Assembly (NCBI GenBank): GCA_964603325.1 | Contig: CAZRUH010000002.1 | Coordinates: forward strand, 1 to 40,965 | From: LSNR01 sp964603325 | Lineage (GTDB): Bacteria; Patescibacteriota; Minisyncoccia; Moranbacterales; UBA9337 | Length of the DNA stretch: 40,965 nucleotides | Reading direction: 5' to 3' | In this document: positions 1 through 8,192 of the stretch, in pieces | Layout of the letters: the number at the start of each line of letters is the position of its first letter | How positions within the stretch are numbered: position 1 is the first letter of the stretch | Made by a program: the position numbers and the translations under genes | Notes under the pieces: generated by a model | The model's input: only the letters and a program-made list of their open reading frames with translations | What the model was told of the DNA's origin: nothing | Database searches by the model: none

Positions 1-526
1 CTCTTACGCTAAACTCTTGTTTTTCCAAATTTAAATAATCACGATCAAGAGAAACCAGTTCCGAAACTCTAAGTCCCGTAGAAAAAAGCAATTCCAAAAT
101 GGCACGATTTCTTAATCCTCTTAAATCAGATTCCTTTGCCTCGGAAAGAATTCTATCCACCTCCTCCGGTTCAAGAAATTCTATTTCTCTTTCCGGATTT
201 TTTCCAATTTCTATTTTTTCAGCTGATAAACTTTTAACATCCTGTTTTGCCAAATATTTTAAAAAACTCCGCAAGGCGATAATGTGATAATTTTGAGTAA
301 TTTTTTTCAATTTTTGCCCTCTATCATTTTCGTAGCGATTAAGAAATAAGCGATATTTTTTAACTAAATCCAAAGAAATTTCTTCGGGCCTGTTTATTTT
401 GGAAAAATTTAAAAAACGCTTAAGATAGTGTTGATAGTTTTCAACGGTTTTTTGTGTTTTATTTAACTCTATCTCAAGATGTTCAGAAAAATCATTTATT
501 AACTTTAATATTTTATTTTGAGGCAT
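1..526 (-). CDS. Xer-type tyrosine recombinase, N-terminal part (cut by window edge)
   Basis: This is a leftward gene starting at ATG 526; 175 codons are visible and the frame is still open at base 1, so the catalytic C-terminus lies outside the window. Residues 1-95 look like the SAM-like DNA-binding domain of XerC/XerD, with TQKTVENYQHYLKRF near 24-38. The catalytic domain then begins, with the family signature STGLRVSEL at 149-157, which carries the first catalytic arginine (R153). By family, such proteins cut and rejoin DNA at dif-like sites for chromosome dimer resolution, or act as integrases. Sequence alone does not separate a housekeeping Xer from a phage or element integrase. No attachment site was seen nearby. 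Confidence 0.88.
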   Translation of the reverse strand, partial: MPQNKILKLINDFSEHLEIELNKTQKTVENYQHYLKRFLNFSKINRPEEISLDLVKKYRLFLNRYENDRGQKLKKITQNYHIIALRSFLKYLAKQDVKSLSAEKIEIGKNPEREIEFLEPEEVDRILSEAKESDLRGLRNRAILELLFSTGLRVSELVSLDRDYLNLEKQEFSVR

Positions 527-869
527 ACAAACAGTTTAACATAAGAAGGCAATAAACAAAATATACCGCATCAAATCACTCAAAATGAAACCGAAAATAT
601 GTTAATCAGTTAATTATTGAATATTTGTTACAATAAAAACATGGCTATTTATGGCGATTAAATAGTCAATTTTAGTTCAAATAAAATTTTATAAAAACAA
701 CAAAAAACTTTATTTTTAAAAATTCCCTTCCTAAACGATAATCTAATATCATATTTTAAAATGAATTTTTTATTAACATTTAAAAAAATACTATTCAATA
801 TAATTACCTATCACACATTTAAAAAATAAAAAAAGACGGCAATTGCCGTCTTTTTAAATGTTTTTTTGG
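527..869. other. gene-free AT-rich gap
   Basis: No open frame of coding character was seen here. The stretch separates the recombinase start from the 3' end of the surface-protein gene. It is extremely AT-rich with homopolymer runs. A short inverted repeat (CTATTTA/TAAATAG) lies near 645-665, and the terminator at 831-854 closes it on the right. The promoter of the recombinase should lie at its left end, but I could not pick one reliably. Confidence 0.5.
831..854 (-). terminator. intrinsic terminator of the 870-2588 gene
   Basis: A perfect 24-bp palindrome (AAAAGACGGCAA and its complement) sits 16 bp beyond the stop codon of the leftward gene. On the minus strand it is followed by a T-rich run. 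The symmetric A and T flanks also allow function on the plus strand. Confidence 0.85.
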
Positions 870-2588
870 TTATGGAGCAACTTCAACCCAATTTCCCTCA
901 TTTGGACAAGCCGGGCAAGTTAAATATTCATCATTTCTATTTACACAATCAGGATCACTACTGCAATCAGAAAGACTGGTAACTCCGGTACTTGAACCAA
1001 TACAGGAATTTGAATCCGACTTATAACAAGTACTTTTTATTTGAAAAGCTTTTCCGCAATTCTCCGGCTGAGCGCAATCAGCAGTCAAACTGCTTTCATT
1101 GGTTGAACAACTATACACATAACTGGGAGTGCACATATTTACAAGAACACTATCACTTCTTTCTGTTCCCAATGAATTTTGACAAGTTAGTGTATATGTA
1201 TTATCTCCATTAGCCACAATTGATTCCGAACCTCCCGTGTTTGACTTTGAACCTATCCAATTGGAACTACCGGAAGAATTTGAAGCAATGCAAGAAACGG
1301 CGTTATTAATCGTCCACGACATATTTAAATTTCCACCGGATTGAACATTGTTAATTGGACCATCACTTCCATTTACCTTTAAATCCACTTCCGGAAGAGA
1401 AGCCACCACCACATCTCTATATTCAATATTTCCGGCTTGCCCCGCCCAAGCAGAGGTTCCGTCAGTGTATGTTTGCCTAACATTGAAACAAATACGATGC
1501 ATTCCCACAGAAAAATCATTTTTGGTAAAAGAAGAGTTCATAGACAAAACATCAGCTGAATTATAATTACCGTCACCGTTTATGTCCACACTATCTTCCG
1601 AAGAGCATCTGGTTCCGTTATATGATGGAGTTCCCGATCTTACTTCAATCCAAGAATAACGATCTATGCTTCCACCACCACTCCCCAATTCTCCATGACC
1701 GCTAAAAGAAACTTCATCACTCTCATTGTATGAGATTGGGGTTGTTGCCGGTGTATCTATCACAGCTGTTGGGCTAGTCTTTGGGGTGGCAACTACAATA
1801 TTAAAAGTTTGAGCTCTTGAAGGTATCCTAATTCCTTTATAGTTACCGGTGCTACTCGTTGGCGGATCAATATATAAGCCTTTCAAATTCCTAATCACGC
1901 AATCATCAGTACTTGAATTTCCATCACTAACAGTTGAATTTCCAAGAACATAACCTCTCCCGGGAACATTAATATATCCCTCAGGAGCCAAAGAGGCATA
2001 CCATCCATTAGGTGAAGCATCGCTAAATATTTTGGAGAACAGTCTTACCCAAACCCTGGAAGTGGTGGCGGTAATTGTCGCCGTTCCGGAACCGACAACC
2101 GAACAAGTTGTGCCGGCGCAAGCCACCACACTCGGATTTGAAGAAGTTAATCTGATGCCGGTATTACTGCTTTTGTCAGCTTGCCATTGAATATACCCTG
2201 TTTTTCCGGTTGAGTCTGTAATTCTTTGTGTATAAGTATTGGCTCTCGTATTTCCAACAAATTGATTAAAACAACTATTGGCCGTGCTACATTTATATAC
2301 CGTTGGTGTATCCCAAGCTCCGCCATTAGCGGTAAAACTTCCATTCCAAGAATAATTAAACCTTATTACATCTCCGACATTAAAATTCGTTCTTGTTCCA
2401 CCTTGCATAGAAATATTGTGATTAATCGTTACTGCGCCTGTAGCTAAAGTTTTATACCCATCTCCGCAACAAGTTTGTCTGTGTACATAACTGCAACTTG
2501 CCGATACCGCCAAACTTTTGGAATATGAAAAAGCAAAAAATCCGGAAGCGACAATTATTGCAGAAATAACTTTGATAGTTTTGTTCAT
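870..2588 (-). CDS. secreted multidomain Cys-rich surface protein
   Basis: This 572-residue protein is of unknown function and is predicted to be exported. A signal peptide covers about residues 1-29 (basic start, hydrophobic core, AVSAS). Around 140-180 there is a bacterial Ig-like stretch ending in GSGTATITATTS. A PKD-like region follows at about 271-395, interrupted by DINGDGNYNSAD (335-346), a dockerin or EF-hand-like calcium loop. A second Ig-like domain (399-486, VDLKVNGSDGP, LTCQNS) resembles a repeat I associate with Patescibacteria surface proteins. The tail (486-561) has ten cysteines, an even number that suits disulfides, and ends GNWVEVAP. It has no C-terminal membrane helix, so it may be released or held non-covalently. 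It is last in a leftward run of four exported proteins. Confidence 0.85.
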   Translation of the reverse strand: MNKTIKVISAIIVASGFFAFSYSKSLAVSASCSYVHRQTCCGDGYKTLATGAVTINHNISMQGGTRTNFNVGDVIRFNYSWNGSFTANGGAWDTPTVYKCSTANSCFNQFVGNTRANTYTQRITDSTGKTGYIQWQADKSSNTGIRLTSSNPSVVACAGTTCSVVGSGTATITATTSRVWVRLFSKIFSDASPNGWYASLAPEGYINVPGRGYVLGNSTVSDGNSSTDDCVIRNLKGLYIDPPTSSTGNYKGIRIPSRAQTFNIVVATPKTSPTAVIDTPATTPISYNESDEVSFSGHGELGSGGGSIDRYSWIEVRSGTPSYNGTRCSSEDSVDINGDGNYNSADVLSMNSSFTKNDFSVGMHRICFNVRQTYTDGTSAWAGQAGNIEYRDVVVASLPEVDLKVNGSDGPINNVQSGGNLNMSWTINNAVSCIASNSSGSSNWIGSKSNTGGSESIVANGDNTYTLTCQNSLGTERSDSVLVNMCTPSYVYSCSTNESSLTADCAQPENCGKAFQIKSTCYKSDSNSCIGSSTGVTSLSDCSSDPDCVNRNDEYLTCPACPNEGNWVEVAP

Positions 2589-2648
2589 ATAATCTAATTT
2601 AAATTATTATAATTAATTGTTTTACTGATTATTTCATATTTTAAAATT

Positions 2649-4261
2649 TTATTTCTCAACTTCCTTTCTGTTTTTTTTAATATTTAAAACGACAACTGTA
2701 ATTGTACCAATTATTATGATGATGAATATGGCGATCATCGCTCCCTTCCATGTCTTTAAAAAATTTCCTGTTTTTTCAATCTTGTCGCTCAATAATGGTT
2801 TTTCATCATTGGAAGAAGGACAAATGTCAAAATCTTCACAGTTATATGTAGTTTCATANNNNNNNNNNNNNNNNNNNNNNNNNNNNNNNNNNNNNNNNNN
2901 NNNNNNNNNNNNNNNNNNNNNNNNNNNNNNNNNNNNNNNNNNNNNNNNNNNNNNNNNNCATCATTGGAAGAAGGACAAATGTCAAAATCTTCACAGTTAT
3001 ATGTAGTTTCATAACTATCAACTTTGTTTCCATTTTTGTCATAAACCTCGGCTTTCAAATTTATTTTTTTGTAGTTTTTCTTGGCGACAAAATCAGTCTT
3101 ATCGGCAAACATTGCCGATGGAATATTTCCTTGATAATTTATTTTAGCTATTTCCTTATTGTTTTCGTCAGTAAGAGTAACAACAACCCTTCCTGTGGTA
3201 TTTTTAACGGAAGTATTGTGAAAACAAGTATACAGAGTTGCTTTTTCTCCTTTTTTAGGAAAACTGGTAATCGCCGGATAATTAAGTCTCGGTTTTTCTT
3301 GAGGACTAACCAGTCTGATGTTTATAATTGATTTTTGATTTCCGGCAACAGCGGTAATTCTCAAAAAATACACACTGGTATTCATTTTCGGAAAAATATA
3401 TGATATTTCTTTTTCTGATTGAGCGGGAATTGTTATTTTTTCAATGTCCGTTTTTATTTTATTTTTTTCATTTAATCCGTCCCAATCATATAAATCGTAA
3501 AACAATTTTACCTCTTTAGGCTCTGAAAAAGTATTCTTAATCACTTGAGTTAATTTTGCGGAAGAGTTTTTATCAATTACCGGCCAATTGCCAATTTGGT
3601 GATATGTCTTTCCATTTATTTTCGTTTTACTTCTATCAAATTTTATGTAATTATTGTTATCAGTTTTAATTTTAAAATCAGCAGAACCGATAATCACTTC
3701 GTTGGAAAAAGATAATCCACCAAGATTAAATTTTTTTCCAACCGTAAAGAAAAAATCAGCTTTGTAATCTCCATTAGTAATTCCTTTTGGAATTCCCCAA
3801 AGAAACGCTATATCTTTGGTTTCTTTGGGTTTTAAGGAAATTTTTTCCAAAGGAAAAAATTCATCAACTATATCTCCCCAATTTTCCGAATTATCAATAT
3901 CCTTACGAGAAATACGAACAAATACTTCCCCATTGGTTATCGGCTGATTATTTTCATTAACCAAATTACCGATAAATTTAATTATTTTTCCCGACTGATA
4001 CTCCTCTTTGTCAGCATTAATATTCACCTGAACGCTCTGAAATTTATAATAATCAAAACAATCAACTTTTGAAACCAAAGAAGGATCATCTCCTTTCAAA
4101 TCATCAAATTTAGGGTTAAATACGGAAATGTCGTTATTTGTTGTTTTTTCATTGTAGAATTCATCTTCCGCAAAGACATTTGTTGCAAAAAATAATAAAA
4201 ACACCATTACAAAAGAAATGAACGGTAGATTTATTTTTTTATTTTTTCTTTTTTCTTTCAT
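2649..4261 (-). CDS. membrane-anchored surface protein, interrupted by an artefactual scaffold gap
   Basis: The gene starts at ATG 4261 with a signal peptide (about 1-31, ending NVFAEDE), followed by a beta-rich extracellular part with Ig or macroglobulin-like segments (INADKEEYQSGKIIKF near 79-94). The literal sequence runs into 100 Ns, then repeats 55 bp in another frame and stops at 2789. Removing the Ns and one 55-bp copy deletes 155 bp and joins two open frames into 486 codons ending at TAA 2649-2651. The restored C-terminus holds a membrane helix (GAMIAIFIIIIIGTITVVV, about 455-473) and a basic tail, so the protein is a type I anchored surface protein of 485 residues. No function is recognisable. 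Its promoter is at 4314-4342. Confidence 0.82.
2804..3013. other. scaffold gap with unmerged overlapping contig ends
   Basis: There are exactly 100 Ns at 2859-2958. The 55 bp immediately before (2804-2858) are identical to the 55 bp immediately after (2959-3013). Two contigs that in fact overlap were joined with a default-size gap, so the true sequence is probably 155 bp shorter here. This duplication should not be read as a biological repeat. Confidence 0.93.
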
Positions 4262-4313
4262 TTTGTTTTTGTTAATTTTTATTTATAAAATAACTGAAAC
4301 TATTCTCACTTTT

Positions 4314-4342
4314 ATTATACAAACATTTTCAAATATTCGCAA
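4314..4342 (-). promoter_or_regulatory. sigma70-type promoter of the anchored surface protein gene
   Basis: On the minus strand TTGCGA (4342-4337) is followed after 17 bp by a perfect TATAAT (4319-4314). It lies about 53 bp upstream of the ATG at 4261, in a short gap between genes. Confidence 0.7.
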
Positions 4343-4379
4343 GTTTTTAATGGCAAATTGTTAATAATCACTTTTTTTA

Positions 4380-5366
4380 TTACCGCAAAACACAGCGACT
4401 GTCTCTCGTTTTTCCAAAAGATCCTATCCCAAGACTCTCAAACAATGTTCCATCCGGAGTAAGATTTTTTAAACCATCCCTGAGACTCTGCGATGCTTGA
4501 CAAATATTGTTATTTATTCTTGCTTGAGCTTCTCTGCGCACACTGCCTATACCAACTTTAATTGCCTTACTGACAACTTGTCCAACAACAACTCCGGCCA
4601 TTTCACCTACACTGTGCGCATTTGACAACATATCTATATTTATTTTATTCGCCGCCGTAGTAATATCCCTAATGAATGAACCCGGAGTAACAACTGCACC
4701 GGTTTCATCTATTTTCGCTTTAAAACCCCCATAAGCTTCCGCTTGCGCCAGCGCTTTTTGCTCTTCTTTTTTCTTAATATCATTTTCAACCTCTCCGGCA
4801 AAAATGTTGTAAGCGATTGGGTTGTTTTTTGGCTCCATTGCCTTCACATACCCTTCCCACGATTCATTGCTAAACATATCCTGATAACCGCAAGCAAATT
4901 CTTCAAAGTCCGTTTGCCATTCCGATAAATCAAGAGTTGCGTTATAGTTATCTCTAGCTTTTGCGGTTCGCCATTCACTAAAATTAAAACCGCAAGCGGG
5001 AATATAATTGCCGGTAGTTTTTCCGCGAGTTGTTAATGTAAAAAAATCATTCATCGCTACCTTTGTTTTATTAGCCGGTTCTCCAAATAGATAATTACTC
5101 CAGTCGGTAATAAATAATGACCCCGCTTGATTTGCTCCGGATACCAAATTATTTACGGTATCAACCAGCATTTGTGAAGCTTCCACCTTAAAAGCGGCAA
5201 CCAAAGCATCTTGCGTTTGTTTGGCGATTTGTTCTTGCGCGGTCTTCATTGCCGTAGCGGCATAGTTTGAACCCCACATATCAGCCATAGTAATTTCGGG
5301 AAACAAAAAAGAAACTAGAAACAAGACACTGATTGTAATAAAAATTTTTTTATTCATAAAATGCAT
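4380..5366 (-). CDS. exported protein of unknown function, co-translated with the TSP3-repeat protein
   Basis: This 328-residue protein has an N-terminal signal peptide (about 1-28, ending EITMADM). The mature part is mostly helical, with an Ala/Gln-rich start (TAQEQIAKQTQDALVAAFKV) and a later Lys/Glu-rich helix (ENDIKKKEEQKALAQAEAYG). Cysteines are spaced widely through the mature part. The ATG at 5366 overlaps the stop of the upstream gene (TAATG), which implies translational coupling and favours this start over the in-frame ATG three codons later. The architecture vaguely recalls VirB5/TrbJ-like proteins of type IV secretion systems, but I see no diagnostic motif and do not assert that. 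Confidence 0.8.
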   Translation of the reverse strand: MHFMNKKIFITISVLFLVSFLFPEITMADMWGSNYAATAMKTAQEQIAKQTQDALVAAFKVEASQMLVDTVNNLVSGANQAGSLFITDWSNYLFGEPANKTKVAMNDFFTLTTRGKTTGNYIPACGFNFSEWRTAKARDNYNATLDLSEWQTDFEEFACGYQDMFSNESWEGYVKAMEPKNNPIAYNIFAGEVENDIKKKEEQKALAQAEAYGGFKAKIDETGAVVTPGSFIRDITTAANKINIDMLSNAHSVGEMAGVVVGQVVSKAIKVGIGSVRREAQARINNNICQASQSLRDGLKNLTPDGTLFESLGIGSFGKTRDSRCVLR

Positions 5367-6421
5367 TAAATATTGATTTCACCAAGAGAAAGCCCCATTT
5401 CAGAAAATTTATCATTGATTTCATCTATAAAATCACTTGTCAAAACCAATAAACTCTGTACATTGCTTAACGCTATAATTGATTTTATCGGATCGTTGTG
5501 ATTTAATTTGGTATTTTTGCCCAGCTCAATAGCATAAGAAAGTATTTTCATACCTTTAATATGCATATCTAACATATCTTCGGGAACCTCTATATCTTTT
5601 AGTTGTTTAAACGCTATTATCGCTTTATTCACCATATTGTTAAAATAATCGGTAGCGCCGGAAACTCCCTCGGGAGTTGACATTTCCGTTATCTTTTTCA
5701 TTATGTCTTTTGTAAAACCGTCAATATCTTCCGGTTTAGATATTTTATAGGGAATATTGTTCATAACCAAATAAGAAACAGCTATCAGATATTCCTCATT
5801 GTCCTCTCTTTTTCGTTTTTCTCTTTCTTCTTTGCTCAGTTTTGAATATTTTTGTTTTTTAATTTTAATTTCCGATTTATCAATTTCCGGCAAATCATCA
5901 AATGTTATTTCACTCTCAGTCATAGCTTGATCAACAATAGCATTCAAATCATCAACTGTGATTTTTTTTGTATCGGAACTATTACTGGAAATTATTACAG
6001 CTAACTTCTCTGAAAGTTCTTTTGTGAGATTTTTGTCATCACCATTTTCTCTTCTATCAGTGTTTTTAAAGTCAATATCTTTTACATTGTTTTTGGGTGC
6101 TACGTCTATGTTTTTTTTATTCTCATCATCTTTTTTGTCGGAAATTATTTTATCATTGGGCGCCGGCTTCAAAGGATCGTAACCGCTCTTAATTTCAATA
6201 CCATCAGAATAACCATCGCCATCCGTATCCGATTTTTTCGGATCCGTCCCGTAAACAATTTCCTCCTGATCGCTCAAACCATCTTGATCTGTGTCAAGGA
6301 ATATATTTTTATCACTACCGGAATTGTTTTTTGCAAAAATTGAAACGGAAAAACCAAAGAACAACACTACGAAAAAAATCAAAAGAGTTTTTTTTATTTT
6401 TTTTGTTTCCAGATAATACAT
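5366..6421 (-). CDS. exported protein with thrombospondin type 3-like calcium repeats
   Basis: The protein has 351 residues with a signal peptide at about 1-30 (LLIFFVVLFFGFSVSIFA). Two tandem Asp-rich loops follow, DTDQDGLSDQEE (43-54) and DTDGDGYSDGIE (65-76), which are the calcium-binding TSP3-type repeats common in bacterial surface proteins. A charged linker leads to a helical Lys/Glu-rich domain (about 130-351) with no recognised fold. The calcium loops suggest a rigid stalk outside the membrane. The gene is first in its transcript (promoter at 6458-6487) and is coupled by a TAATG overlap to the next exported protein, so the two products probably act together. Confidence 0.83.
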   Translation of the reverse strand: MYYLETKKIKKTLLIFFVVLFFGFSVSIFAKNNSGSDKNIFLDTDQDGLSDQEEIVYGTDPKKSDTDGDGYSDGIEIKSGYDPLKPAPNDKIISDKKDDENKKNIDVAPKNNVKDIDFKNTDRRENGDDKNLTKELSEKLAVIISSNSSDTKKITVDDLNAIVDQAMTESEITFDDLPEIDKSEIKIKKQKYSKLSKEEREKRKREDNEEYLIAVSYLVMNNIPYKISKPEDIDGFTKDIMKKITEMSTPEGVSGATDYFNNMVNKAIIAFKQLKDIEVPEDMLDMHIKGMKILSYAIELGKNTKLNHNDPIKSIIALSNVQSLLVLTSDFIDEINDKFSEMGLSLGEINI

Positions 6422-6457
6422 ACCGATTTACAATTTAAAAAATTCTTATTTTATCGG

Positions 6458-6487
6458 ATTATAACACAAAATCACTTGCCATGCCAA
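6458..6487 (-). promoter_or_regulatory. promoter of the TSP3-repeat protein pair
   Basis: On the minus strand TTGGCA (6487-6482), an 18-bp spacer and a perfect TATAAT (6463-6458) precede the ATG at 6421 by about 36 bp. It lies in the divergent gap shared with the prenyltransferase gene. Confidence 0.65.
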
Positions 6488-6535
6488 CAAATTTGATGAT
6501 ATGCTAAAATAAACAGTCTTAATTTGTTTTTGCAT

Positions 6536-8188
6536 ATGCCTAAAATGCTTATATTTATTGGAAAAAACATTAAAAATATTGTTAAAAATATAGAAAAATC
6601 GCCAACAAATTTTTATCTGTGGTCTCTTTCTTTTTTTTCCATAATCATTATCAGACTGCTGACCGAAGTTTTTCTTTTTAAACTGACCATCAAAAAAGAT
6701 TCTTATTTCTTTCTTTATGAATTTACTCACACCTTTCTTTTTTTTCTTATTTCTTATCTATTGTTTCTTTTTTTATTAACGTCTATCTTAAAAACCAATA
6801 TTAAAAAATCTTCAAATCTATTGCTTTTTGGCTTTGTGTCCATAATCATTCCACCAATTGTTGATTTTATTTTTTCCGGAGGAAAAGGTTTTTGGAGTTT
6901 CTACAAGTTTGATAGTATTTTTGGTTTAATCAAAAGATTTTTTACTTTTTTTGGTGATAACCCTCAAATGGGAATAACTTACGGAGTCAGATTTGAAATT
7001 TTGTTAATGTTGTTTTTGTTATTTTTGTTGTCGTACATAAAAACAAAAAGGAGATTCTTTTCATTTTTTATTGTTTTTATATCTTATCTCGTTTTTTTTA
7101 TTTTAGGTACATTTCCTTCTTATATAACTTTTTTATTGAAAGGTTTTCAAAAAAATATTTTTCAAATTAGCGATCTCGCTATTGCTCAACTTTTTTTAAC
7201 TCCAATCACATTGTTTGCGCAAAAAACGCATTCCATAGAAAGCGCTCTCAATATTAAAATGAGTTTAATTTATACAATATTTCTTAGTGGAATTATTTTA
7301 ATCGGATTTTTTTTGAATTACAGAAAGAAATTTTTAATATTTTTATCCAATATTCGTCCGGCTCAAATAGTTTATCATTTGGGACTATTTGCTATCGGTG
7401 TTAAATTAGGAGAAACATTTACCAAGACAACCATTTCTTGGAATTTTTTTAACATTATTGCGCTATTAAATATATCATTGGCAATAACCTTATCTTGGAT
7501 AACCTCAGTTATTATTAATGATATTTTTGATGAAAAAATTGATCGCATTAGCAATACGGAAAGACCTTTGGTTTCCGGAGGTTTTACAAAAAACGATTAT
7601 TTGGCTATCGGAATGTCAACTTTCTTTTTTTCAATATTGTTTTCAATAATTGTTTCTCCAAAAATATCATTATTACTTATTGCTTACCAAGCATTGGCAT
7701 CAATTTATTCCATTCCACCGCTAAGATTTAAAAAAATCGTCTTTTTGTCTGCAATTATCAGTTCTTTCGCTTCCGTCTTGATTTTTATTTCCGGATTTAT
7801 CTTAATTTCACCAAATCAAGACATTGTTCAGCTTCCTTATCAAATAATATGGCTATTATTTATTTCATTATCATTGTCTTTACCGATAAAAGATCTGAAA
7901 GACATCTCCGGAGACAAAAAATATTACGTAAAAACTATTCCGGTAGTCTTTGGAGAATATTGGGGAAAAATTATTATTGGCTTTGGCGTTTTTATTTCTT
8001 ATATTTTAAGTGTTATTCTTTTAAATGAATACCGACTTTTTTGGTGGGCTGTCATTTTTGGATCTTTTTCGTTTTGGACAATAAACTGTCCCGGAAAAAT
8101 AAAGTTGATTACCAATAAAAATTTAATTTGGTGGTTATTAATAATCTTGTTTTTTTATTTAATCGTTATTTATTTTAAATTTATTTAA
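6536..8188 (+). CDS. UbiA-family polyprenyl transferase with N-terminal membrane extension
   Basis: UbiA enzymes are integral membrane prenyltransferases that join a polyprenyl diphosphate to an acceptor. Both Asp-rich motifs are present, NDIFDEKID at 328-336 and DLKDISGD at 453-460, within the C-terminal half (about 265-550), which has the usual set of hydrophobic helices. The N-terminal 260 residues add several more membrane helices not found in a standard UbiA of about 290 residues. I chose ATG 6536 (550 residues) because the frame further upstream opens only with TTG. The gene converges on the PBP1A gene with a 4-bp gap. The acceptor could be a quinone precursor, a sugar phosphate or a lipid headgroup; sequence does not decide. 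Confidence 0.85.
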   Translation: MPKMLIFIGKNIKNIVKNIEKSPTNFYLWSLSFFSIIIIRLLTEVFLFKLTIKKDSYFFLYEFTHTFLFFLISYLLFLFLLTSILKTNIKKSSNLLLFGFVSIIIPPIVDFIFSGGKGFWSFYKFDSIFGLIKRFFTFFGDNPQMGITYGVRFEILLMLFLLFLLSYIKTKRRFFSFFIVFISYLVFFILGTFPSYITFLLKGFQKNIFQISDLAIAQLFLTPITLFAQKTHSIESALNIKMSLIYTIFLSGIILIGFFLNYRKKFLIFLSNIRPAQIVYHLGLFAIGVKLGETFTKTTISWNFFNIIALLNISLAITLSWITSVIINDIFDEKIDRISNTERPLVSGGFTKNDYLAIGMSTFFFSILFSIIVSPKISLLLIAYQALASIYSIPPLRFKKIVFLSAIISSFASVLIFISGFILISPNQDIVQLPYQIIWLLFISLSLSLPIKDLKDISGDKKYYVKTIPVVFGEYWGKIIIGFGVFISYILSVILLNEYRLFWWAVIFGSFSFWTINCPGKIKLITNKNLIWWLLIILFFYLIVIYFKFI

Positions 8189-8192
8189 AATA

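Noticed and set aside
2804..3013. 55-bp direct repeat as a biological duplication
   Set aside because: The copies flank exactly 100 Ns and collapsing them restores an open frame, so this is an unmerged contig overlap.
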